From assembly GCA_011050235.1 (NCBI GenBank), contig DRGC01000042.1:1-64000 (forward strand): a DNA stretch of 64,000 bases, read 5' to 3'. Positions 40,917 to 47,979 of this stretch are shown one piece after another. Made by a program: the position numbers and the translations under genes. The DNA comes from Phycisphaerae bacterium. Lineage in GTDB: Bacteria > Planctomycetota > Phycisphaerae > SM23-33. Below the pieces are notes generated by a model that was not told where the DNA came from, ran no database searches, and saw only the letters and a program-made list of their open reading frames with translations. Within the stretch, counting starts at the first letter, position 1. Every line of letters starts with the position of its first letter.

Positions 40917-41914
40917 TTCGCCACGTCCTCAGGATCGGGAGCGGGCCAGTCGCTCGGGCGCTGCGGCGGCGGGTCGGATACCCCGATCTCCTTCCAAGCC
41001 GACTGAATGCAGTCGACCATGTTGTAAATCGCAACGTATTCCTGCGGTCGGCACGGCAGGAATCGCTTGGCTTCCATAACCGTCAATGTCTCGCGCCCCT
41101 GGGGGTCGTCGACCATCTCCAGCAGGATCTTCGTAATCCTGGCCCTCAGGTTCGGCGAAACCCCTCGCCGCAGCAGCAAGGCGTTATTGGGGACATCTGT
41201 CCCGGCCGCCAGCGTGCGGATCTTCCAGTCCGGATGCGCCCGCATGACGGCCTCCAGGCGCAGGTTCTTGACCGCCCCAGCGTCGACGCCGCCCTTGACC
41301 ACCATCTCCACAACGTCGTCGTGCGTGCCGGCCCAGACGACCTCGGGCTCGTCGGGCGTATTCCACAGCTTAAGATGCATGATAACACACCCGGCGAACA
41401 CCTGCCCGGCCGTCGTGGTCCGGACCATACCGATCGACCTCCCGCGCAGATGCTCCAGCCGCCTTATGGGCGAATCGTCCCGAACGAACAACACACCGTG
41501 ATACGTGCTCGTGCCGTCTATCGATTCCGGCTTGACGGTCACCTTGGCCCCCAGCCGATCCATCGCCAATACAGCCACGAACGAGCCCAGGAAGGCGGCG
41601 TCGATTTCCTCGTCAGCCAATTCGTGGAGGGCGTCTTCATAGGTGCGGAGCGTCACCAGTTGAACCGGCCGATCCAGCCGCAACGACAGGTAGTCGGCCA
41701 GGGCCCGATAACGCTTGTTCTGCTTGAAAATATCCCGTTCCGGGATCAAGCCGATCCGCAGCGGCGCCTCGCGCGACCCACTCCCGCCGACCGAGCCCGC
41801 CTCTACCCCCGAGGACGAAGGCGGCGTATGGGCCAACCAGATCAAGACCGCCACCAGCAGCGCTACGAGAGTTGTGTTCAGGACAATCCAGACGATCTTC
41901 ATTTTGATCTTCAT
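40895..41914 (-). CDS. PhnD-like periplasmic binding protein, sensor partner
   Basis: 339 residues. Signal anchor (IVWIVLNTTLVALLVAVLIW) then a type-2 binding-protein fold of the PhnD/SsuA family: LRIGLIPERDIFKQNKRYRA, DAAFLGSFVAVLAM and LRGRSIGMVRTTTAGQV. No ABC permease or ATPase is next to it; instead it overlaps the ATPase-less sensor by 22 bases, which points to signal sensing and not transport. I start at the ATG at 41914; the ATG at 41947 lies inside the sigma-54 promoter. Ligand unknown. Confidence 0.8.
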   Translation of the reverse strand: MKIKMKIVWIVLNTTLVALLVAVLIWLAHTPPSSSGVEAGSVGGSGSREAPLRIGLIPERDIFKQNKRYRALADYLSLRLDRPVQLVTLRTYEDALHELADEEIDAAFLGSFVAVLAMDRLGAKVTVKPESIDGTSTYHGVLFVRDDSPIRRLEHLRGRSIGMVRTTTAGQVFAGCVIMHLKLWNTPDEPEVVWAGTHDDVVEMVVKGGVDAGAVKNLRLEAVMRAHPDWKIRTLAAGTDVPNNALLLRRGVSPNLRARITKILLEMVDDPQGRETLTVMEAKRFLPCRPQEYVAIYNMVDCIQSAWKEIGVSDPPPQRPSDWPAPDPEDVAKCYDVNY

Positions 41915-41947
41915 GGCATATGCCTGGCCGTATTCAAGTAACGTCAT

Positions 41948-41963
41948 AGCAACCGGCGTGCCA
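41948..41963 (-). promoter_or_regulatory. Sigma-54 promoter of the sensor operon
   Basis: Read on minus: TGGCACG-N4-TTGCT, a perfect match to the sigma-54 consensus (GG at 41962-41961, GC at 41950-41949). Predicted start near 41937. The sensor operon would therefore depend on the same class of activator as the cytochromes. A dyad TGTCG-TC-CGACA (41970-41981) lies just upstream. Confidence 0.85.
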
Positions 41964-42119
41964 ACTCGCTGTCGTCCGACAATCTTTCCACCCGCCGACG
42001 GGGCATGGTTGCCCGCCCTCAGCGACCGCTTGAGTGTGCAAGGCCCTCCTTTACATCGGCCCAACGCGCCGTCAATACGCTATCCATTCTCATCCCGCCG
42101 GGCCCATCGGGTCGTCGCT

Positions 42120-43502
42120 TCATGACTCGGCGGGGCCGGCCTCGCTCCCCTCCGGCGGGTCCTTGGGAATGTTCATTTCGTCCAGTTTGCGGTACAGGCT
42201 CGAGACGCCGATCTTGAGATGCTTGGCGGTCTCGGCCTTGTCGTACTTGTGTCGGCGGAGGCTGTAGATAATGTGCTGCCGCTCAAACTGCCGCAGGGCG
42301 TCCTTCAATGCCTCGCCGGTCTCATCGCCGGTGTCCTCGGCCTCGAACGGCAGGTGCTCGACATTGAGTTGATCGTCCTCGACGAAGATCACCGCCCGCT
42401 CGATCACGTTCTCCAGCTCCCGGATGTTCCCCGGCCAACTGTGATTCAGCAGCGCCCGCATCGCAGCGTTGGAGATGCCGCTGACGTGCTTGTTCATCTC
42501 CCGCGAGTACTTATCCAGAAAATGCTGAACGAGAAGGGGAATGTCCTCTTTGCGACGGCGCAGCGGCGGCAGCTCGAGGGTCACCACCTTCAAGCGGTAG
42601 AGCAGGTCCTCGCGAAACTCCCCGGCCGAAACCATCTCCTCGAGCTTGCAGTTCGAGGCGGCGATGATCCGCACGTCCACCGTTCGCGGACGCGTATCGC
42701 CCACCGGGATAATCACCTTCGTCTCCAACGCCCGCAGCAGCGAGCTTTGCACCGTCATCGGAAACGTGGATATCTCATCCAGAAACAGCGTGCCCCCATC
42801 GGCGACCTCGAAATAACCCGTCCGGTCCCGGTCGGCCGAAGTAAAGGCGCCCCGCCGGTGGCCGAACAGTTCCGACTCGGCCAGGTTATCCGGGATCGCC
42901 CCGCAGTTAATCGCCACGAAGGGCTTGTCCCGCGCAGGCCCGTTGTAATGGATCGCCCGAGCCAACAGTTCCTTGCCCGTGCCGGACTCGCCCGTGACCA
43001 GCACGTTGCTCTTGACGGCCGAGAGCTTGCGGACCATCTCGAACAGCGTCAGCATGGACTGCGCCCGGCCCACGAGGTTGTGAAAGACGCTGTCGGCCGA
43101 CAGTTGCTCGGTCATCACGCGGCTGGTGCGCACGATCTGTTCGTGTTCCAACGCGCGCTGGACCTTCAGCAGCACGTCGTCGAATTGCACCGGCTTGAGC
43201 AGATAATCGCGCGCGCCCGCCCGCATGGCCGAGACGGCGTCTTCCACCGTCCCAAAGGCCGTCAGCAGGATCACGGGCGTCTCGGGCATCAATTGCTGCA
43301 GACGACCCAGCAAGGTGATCCCGTCCATTTCCGGCATGCGAACGTCGGTCAAGACCAAATCCACCGGCTGGACCAACGCCAGATCGTAGGCTTGCCGCCC
43401 GTTGCCGGCCTGGACGATCTGGTACCCTTCCTCAGTCAGAAGCTCCGCCAGAGACTCCCGCAGCATCGCTTCGTCTTCGACGATCAGAATGGTCTTGGAC
43501 AT
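42120..43502 (-). CDS. NtrC-family sigma-54-dependent response regulator
   Basis: 460 residues. Receiver about 1-120 with the phospho-Asp in DLVLTDVRMPEMDG and the conserved Lys in YLLKPVQ. AAA+ domain: Walker A GESGTGKE, sigma-54-contact loop GAFTSAD, Walker B GGTLFLDEI, arginine-finger region FREDLLYRL. Fis-type helix-turn-helix near the C-terminus (AETAKHLKIGVSSLYRKL). 21 bases downstream of ahbC, so likely co-transcribed with it. Best candidate activator for the sigma-54 promoters in this window. Confidence 0.93.
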   Translation of the reverse strand: MSKTILIVEDEAMLRESLAELLTEEGYQIVQAGNGRQAYDLALVQPVDLVLTDVRMPEMDGITLLGRLQQLMPETPVILLTAFGTVEDAVSAMRAGARDYLLKPVQFDDVLLKVQRALEHEQIVRTSRVMTEQLSADSVFHNLVGRAQSMLTLFEMVRKLSAVKSNVLVTGESGTGKELLARAIHYNGPARDKPFVAINCGAIPDNLAESELFGHRRGAFTSADRDRTGYFEVADGGTLFLDEISTFPMTVQSSLLRALETKVIIPVGDTRPRTVDVRIIAASNCKLEEMVSAGEFREDLLYRLKVVTLELPPLRRRKEDIPLLVQHFLDKYSREMNKHVSGISNAAMRALLNHSWPGNIRELENVIERAVIFVEDDQLNVEHLPFEAEDTGDETGEALKDALRQFERQHIIYSLRRHKYDKAETAKHLKIGVSSLYRKLDEMNIPKDPPEGSEAGPAES

Positions 43503-43523
43503 GATGGCCGATTGTAGGCGAAC

Positions 43524-44750
43524 TTACCCGTCGCTGTCACTGTCCAGCGACCCGGAGATTTCCTCGTCACTCAGGTAACACGCCGGGTCCGGCGCCCAGG
43601 GATCTCCGGTCGACAGCTCCGCCCGCGCCCGCGAGGACCCGCCGCAGATCGGCTTGAACCGGCATGTCCCGCAGCGCCCCGTCAGCAGCGGCAGACGATC
43701 CTTCAGCCCGGCCATGATCGGATCGGACGTGTCCTGCCAGATCTCCGAGAACCGCCGATCGCGAACGTTGCCGAACGAGCGGAACATCGAAAACTGATCC
43801 GCGTGGACTTGGCCCAGGAAATCGATATTCGCAATGCCCACCCCGCTGGAAAACCGCGCCCCGCCGTTCCACTGCAGCATCTCCAGCACCTGGGCGGCCC
43901 GGGGATGGCCCTCACGCAGCATCCGAAGGTACAGGTAGGGCCCATCGCAGTGGTTGTCCACCGTCAAGATCTCCACGGCCTTGCCGTGGTCGACCAACGC
44001 CTGGGACGAATCGACAATCGAATCCATCGCCCGGCGAGCTTCCGCCAGTTCCAAGGCCTCGAGGTTCTCACCCCTTCCGGCCGGGCAGAGGTGGTAAAAG
44101 CACACGCGGTCGATGCTCTCGGTCTCGATGAAGTCGAAAACCTCCGGCAGGTCGTTGCACGTCTGGCGGGTCAGCGTCAGTCGCAATCCCACCTTCTGCC
44201 CGATGGACACGCACCGCTGCATGCCGATCCGCGTTCGCTCGAACGCGCCCGCCACGCCGCGAAACTCATCGTGGACGGCCGGGGTGGCGCTGTCGAGGCT
44301 GATGCCCACGTAGGCAAACTGGAGCTCCTTGAACCGTTTGGCCGTCGCCTCGTCAATCAGCGTGCCGTTGGTGGAGATGACCACATGAAGGCCCAGCCCC
44401 CGCGCGTAGGCGGCCAGATCGAAGAAATCCTTGCGGACCAGCGGCTCGCCGCCGGAAAACAGAACGGCCGGCGCCTCAAAGGCTGCCAGATCGTCCAGGA
44501 CCGCCTTGGCCTCGTCCGTGCTCAACTCGCCGGAATAGGCCGTCGCCTCTGAGTCGGTGTAACAGTGAACGCACTTCAGATTGCACGTGCGCGTCAGGTT
44601 CCACACCACGATGGGCCGGCGCTCGGCTGCACTCTTGGCCACAGCCATCCGCTGATGAGCAGGGGGGTCGATCTGCGTGATCGCACGCCCGTAGCGGTGT
44701 GGGGTGCTGGGAGTCTCGAGCCCTCCATAAAGAACGCTGACATCAAGCAT
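43524..44750 (-). CDS. ahbC: 12,18-didecarboxysiroheme deacetylase AhbC (radical SAM)
   Basis: 408 residues. Removes two acetate side chains from didecarboxysiroheme to give Fe-coproporphyrin III. Features: VVWNLTRTCNLKCVHCYTDS (CxxxCxxC), FSGGEPLVRKDFF, ISTNGTLIDE, TVDNHCDGPYLYLRML, and a C-terminal SPASM-type set CGTCRFKPIC with GDPWAPDPACYL. The N-terminal SVLYGG and RYGR stretch is typical of AhbC. It completes the siroheme-dependent haem pathway but sits 28 kb from the other haem genes, in front of the sigma-54 regulator. Confidence 0.9.
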   Translation of the reverse strand: MLDVSVLYGGLETPSTPHRYGRAITQIDPPAHQRMAVAKSAAERRPIVVWNLTRTCNLKCVHCYTDSEATAYSGELSTDEAKAVLDDLAAFEAPAVLFSGGEPLVRKDFFDLAAYARGLGLHVVISTNGTLIDEATAKRFKELQFAYVGISLDSATPAVHDEFRGVAGAFERTRIGMQRCVSIGQKVGLRLTLTRQTCNDLPEVFDFIETESIDRVCFYHLCPAGRGENLEALELAEARRAMDSIVDSSQALVDHGKAVEILTVDNHCDGPYLYLRMLREGHPRAAQVLEMLQWNGGARFSSGVGIANIDFLGQVHADQFSMFRSFGNVRDRRFSEIWQDTSDPIMAGLKDRLPLLTGRCGTCRFKPICGGSSRARAELSTGDPWAPDPACYLSDEEISGSLDSDSDG

Positions 44751-45009
44751 TGCATACCTCGATCATGTCGGGGCCACAGATAGGACGCCAAGGGACTATT
44801 GGCCAATCTGCTCTGGCGACAATTCATTTGGAGTATATCACGTACGGCAAGATCAGACAAGATGACCATCCTTCTATGGCGACAATCTTGGAGGCAGAGA
44901 ATCTTCCATCCATCCCAGCGACATCTGCGCCACCAACGCAGCCCTCTTTGCATACCGATCGACAGCCGAATGACTATAATAGCCTCACCGGCCCAGACCG
45001 GAGGATCTG
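44751..45009. other. Divergent intergenic region between ahbC and phosphoesterase
   Basis: 259 bases, AT-richer than the genes. TATAAT at 44975-44980 is a good -10 for the plus-strand phosphoesterase (predicted start near 44987); no good -35 at 17 bases. TGGCGACAAT occurs twice as a direct repeat (44814-44823 and 44877-44886), each followed by a TTGGAG-like segment, a possible regulator site for ahbC. No gene recognised. Confidence 0.4.
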
Positions 45010-45738
45010 ATGTGCGCCACAACTAACTCAACCAACGGACACCAGCGCGGCTACGTGGTCTCCGACCTGCATCTGTTCACGCACCGAACGACCGCCAATA
45101 AGCGCCTTAGCGCGATCCGCGACGTCGCCGGGCGAGCTGATTTCCTCGTTCTCAACGGGGACATTTTCGACTTCCGCTGGTCGACGCTGGACAGCCTCGA
45201 CCAAACGGCCGAGACAGCCGTCGATTGGCTGACGACGATAACGCTGGCCTGCAACGGCTGCAAAGTGTTCTACGTGCTGGGCAACCATGACCGGTTCGCC
45301 TTCTTCGCCGAGCATCTGGATGCCCTGGCCGCCCACACGGATAATTTCCATTGGCATCCGACGCACGTGCGGATCGGCCGCTGCCTGTTCCTCCACGGCG
45401 ACCTGGCCTTCGACCGCCGCTGTCCCGACCCGTTCGGCCGACCGATGTTACCGCCCGAACACCAGCGAGGCCGCGCGATGAACCTCGGCTACCGTGTGAT
45501 CGTCGCCACTCGCGCACACCGGTTCACCCAGCCGTTCTACCATCCGCGCCGCTGCGCCCGGCGGATTCTGAGCTGCCTCGACCGCCACCACCCCACCCTC
45601 GGTGAAGGCCTCACCGACGTCTACTTCGGCCACACCCACCGAACGTTCGTCAACTTCCGCCACAACGGTGTCGCCTTCCACAACACCGGATCGAGCATCC
45701 GCCACCTCCGCTCAATCCTCCTCCGCGCCTACGCCTGA
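45010..45738 (+). CDS. Metallophosphoesterase (calcineurin-like, UDP-diacylglucosamine hydrolase-like)
   Basis: 242 residues. All five metallophosphoesterase motifs are visible: SDLHLF, NGDIFDF, GNHDR, LHGD and GHTH. Order and size resemble LpxH-like hydrolases of lipid A synthesis, but sequence alone does not settle the substrate. GGAGGA lies just before the ATG. No obvious functional tie to the cytochrome genes. Confidence 0.85.
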   Translation: MCATTNSTNGHQRGYVVSDLHLFTHRTTANKRLSAIRDVAGRADFLVLNGDIFDFRWSTLDSLDQTAETAVDWLTTITLACNGCKVFYVLGNHDRFAFFAEHLDALAAHTDNFHWHPTHVRIGRCLFLHGDLAFDRRCPDPFGRPMLPPEHQRGRAMNLGYRVIVATRAHRFTQPFYHPRRCARRILSCLDRHHPTLGEGLTDVYFGHTHRTFVNFRHNGVAFHNTGSSIRHLRSILLRAYA

Positions 45739-45765
45739 CCGCTCCCCTTCAGGCTTAAGCCGTTA

Positions 45766-45794
45766 TTGCATGTCCCATCAGCCGGACCTATAAT
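45766..45794 (+). promoter_or_regulatory. Sigma-70 type promoter for SIR2-like gene
   Basis: TTGCAT (45766-45771), 17-base spacer, TATAAT (45789-45794). The predicted transcript start at about 45801 is only some 6 bases before the ATG at 45807, and no Shine-Dalgarno is visible, so the mRNA may be leaderless or nearly so. Confidence 0.65.
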
Positions 45795-45806
45795 TGGGCC
45801 ACAGAC

Positions 45807-46751
45807 ATGATTAAGAGAAAGACTGTGCTGGTACTGGGTGCGGGGGCGAGCAAGCCCTACGGCTACCCGATGGGGAAGGAGCTCTACTATCAGGCCCTTG
45901 CCCATCTCGCCCAAGATCAGAGCAATCATGCCACCTTTCTGAGGACAAACGGCTTCGGAGATGACTTCGTCCCTTTCAGGGATGCCCTGCGTAACTGTGG
46001 TGGCGAGTCGATTGATACCTTCCTTGAGGGCAGAAGGGAATTCGTGCCGATTGGCAAAGCTGTAATCGCTTACACTTTATGTCACCACGAGGACCACGGT
46101 GTCCTTTTTGACGAAGACCGCGCGGGGCGCCGCTGGTACAAACATCTGTTCAAGATAATGAAGGCGGATGTGCCTCGCCTCGAAGAGTTCTCCGGGAACG
46201 AACTGGCCGTAGTCACCTTCAACTATGATCGATCTCTTGAGCATTTCTTCATCACGTCACTCAAGCACACCTTCGGCAAGAGCGACGACGAGTGTGCCGA
46301 CGAACTCTCGAAGGTGCCGATCATTCATGTTCACGGTCGTCTTGGGTGGCTGCCATGGCAAGATAACGGTCCTGGGCGAGTCTACGGAATGCCGGTAAGT
46401 GCTGCTGGTATGGTCGAAGCGGCAGAAAGCATAAAGATTGTTCATGAGCAATCAGATGTCGACACCATTGACGAATTCGTCGAGGCACACAAGCTCTTGG
46501 CGGAGGCCTCTATAATATGTTTTCTGGGCTTCGGGTACGATAAGAAGAACGTGGAGCGTCTGCGGCTCGGGAGACTCAACGGGGACTATCTCTTGAAAGG
46601 GACTTGTTTCGGACACACTGAGCACGAGCGGGGCATAACGGCCAACCTACTGAAACAGATGTTGCCACGCCTGATGCAGCATCGTGTTACTATTGGTCAA
46701 AAGCATCAAGATATACTCGCCTATCTCCGCAGCAATCCTGTGCTGAGTTGA
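45807..46751 (+). CDS. SIR2-like family protein
   Basis: 314 residues. SIR2-like NAD-binding elements: VLVLGAGASKPYGYPMG at the start, VVTFNYDRSLE near 137, the HVHGRLG histidine near 173 and ICFLGFGYDKKN near 238. No other domain and no membrane segment. Proteins of this type occur in antiphage defence as NAD-consuming effectors, usually with partner genes, but here it stands alone. Codon and base use is visibly less GC-rich than the neighbours, suggesting recent acquisition. Function not established. Confidence 0.8.
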   Translation: MIKRKTVLVLGAGASKPYGYPMGKELYYQALAHLAQDQSNHATFLRTNGFGDDFVPFRDALRNCGGESIDTFLEGRREFVPIGKAVIAYTLCHHEDHGVLFDEDRAGRRWYKHLFKIMKADVPRLEEFSGNELAVVTFNYDRSLEHFFITSLKHTFGKSDDECADELSKVPIIHVHGRLGWLPWQDNGPGRVYGMPVSAAGMVEAAESIKIVHEQSDVDTIDEFVEAHKLLAEASIICFLGFGYDKKNVERLRLGRLNGDYLLKGTCFGHTEHERGITANLLKQMLPRLMQHRVTIGQKHQDILAYLRSNPVLS

Positions 46752-47210
46752 CGCCCTCGCGGACGCGCGCCCACTGCAGGCCGCACCGACGCCAGTCTAC
46801 CCGCCCGCCCGCCACCGGTCCAGTTTCCCACTAACCACGTTGTCCCCAAAATCCACCGCGCAATTGACCGCGCAATTCGGCCCGATCACGGTGGCGGCCT
46901 CGTCGGCCGCCACCGTGTCTAACCACGCGTTCCACGGCCCGTTAAAGCCCTTTTACACCCACCCCCGCCCAACAGCCCAACTCAACTCCGTGCCACATGT
47001 CGATTCCTGGGGCTCTCTTCTCACAACCCCCTACCAACCCGCCCTTTCCCGCGCTTTCCCGCCTTTTCCCGCCCGTGCCAAATCATCCTTCACTTCGTAG
47101 CCGTTGCGACGAAAAGGCCCTTGACGAAACGGTACGTTTTTTACCAAAATGTTCACCTTGGTATACAAAGTTTTTGGTATAGTACTTTTTCATTCAGGTT
47201 GATTCATCCG
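46752..47210. repeat. Intergenic region with hairpin and short tandem repeats
   Basis: About 460 bases without a recognisable gene. CCGCGCAATT occurs twice (46856-46865, 46868-46877). A perfect 13-base inverted repeat follows (46887-46899 and 46905-46917, 5-base loop). Four copies of a C-rich 10-mer, consensus CCGCCCTTTC, run from 47039 to 47078. The last 80 bases hold the feo operator/promoter region. The hairpin may terminate the SIR2-like transcript, though it lacks a T-tract. Confidence 0.55.
47142..47183 (+). promoter_or_regulatory. Candidate operator/promoter of the feo operon
   Basis: TACCAA (47142-47147) is inverted relative to TTGGTATA (47158-47165) and TTGGTATA repeats at 47174-47181; starts are spaced 16 bases apart. 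TATAGT at 47178-47183 overlaps the last repeat and could be the -10. A regulator bound here would block transcription; the DtxR-like product of the first gene is the obvious candidate. Confidence 0.4.
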
Positions 47211-47978
47211 ATGGCCAAAGCAGGCAAAGCCAATTTGACCCGCGCGACCGAGGACTACCTCGAGGCGATCCTCGCGCTGGAGTGCGAGGTAGGCTTCGCC
47301 CGGGCGCGCGACATCGCCGAGCGGCTGGGCGTGGGGCGCTCGGCGGTATCGAACGCCTTGCATGCGCTGGCCAGGTCGGCCCTGGTGGACTACAAGCCCT
47401 ATCGCATGATCAAGCTGACGGCCAAGGGCCGCCAGGCCGCCGTCGGCGTGCGACATCGCCACGCCGAACTGAAGGCGTTCGTCACCGACGTGCTGGGCCT
47501 GGACGAGACCACCGCCGATGAAGCCGCCTGCCGCCTCGAACACCGCATCGACCCGGCCGTCCTGCAGCGGTTGACGGACCTGGGCGCCTTCATCCTCGCG
47601 ACGCGCGCCGAGGACCAGGCGCCGTGGCTGGATGAGTTCGTCCAGTTCTGCCGCGCCCGCAATGCCGCCGCCGACGCCGCCACCGAAGCCGCCGCCGACA
47701 AACGGAAGACGCCTCACCTGGAGCATCAAGACATGCAGAACCCCGAAGATGCCTTAACGTTGGCCGACGTCCAGCCGGGCGGCACTGTGCGAGTGGTGCG
47801 CGTCAGCGGAGCAACAAAAACCGACCGCCGCCTGGTCGACATGGGCCTGACGCGCAACGCCATTGTCTCGGTCGTACGCGTCGCGCCGCTGGGCGACCCG
47901 GTGGAAATCCGCGTCCGCGGGTACAATCTTTCGCTTGGTAAAGAGCAGGCCCGAGGGGTGCTCGTAGAGGATGTGTAG
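47211..47978 (+). CDS. DtxR/MntR-family metal-dependent regulator with FeoA-like C-terminal domain
   Basis: 255 residues. Winged helix-turn-helix about 10-70 (ARDIAERLGVGRSAVSNAL), dimerisation and metal-binding helices about 80-130 (HRHAELKAFV, EAACRLEHRID), a charged/Ala-rich linker, and a C-terminal FeoA/SH3-like domain about 180-255 (LADVQPGGTVRVVRV, GLTRNAIVSV). Likely an iron-responsive repressor of its own operon with FeoB, whose start follows its stop directly. Start at the ATG at 47211, downstream of the operator-like repeats. Confidence 0.87.
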   Translation: MAKAGKANLTRATEDYLEAILALECEVGFARARDIAERLGVGRSAVSNALHALARSALVDYKPYRMIKLTAKGRQAAVGVRHRHAELKAFVTDVLGLDETTADEAACRLEHRIDPAVLQRLTDLGAFILATRAEDQAPWLDEFVQFCRARNAAADAATEAAADKRKTPHLEHQDMQNPEDALTLADVQPGGTVRVVRVSGATKTDRRLVDMGLTRNAIVSVVRVAPLGDPVEIRVRGYNLSLGKEQARGVLVEDV

Positions 47979-47979
47979 G

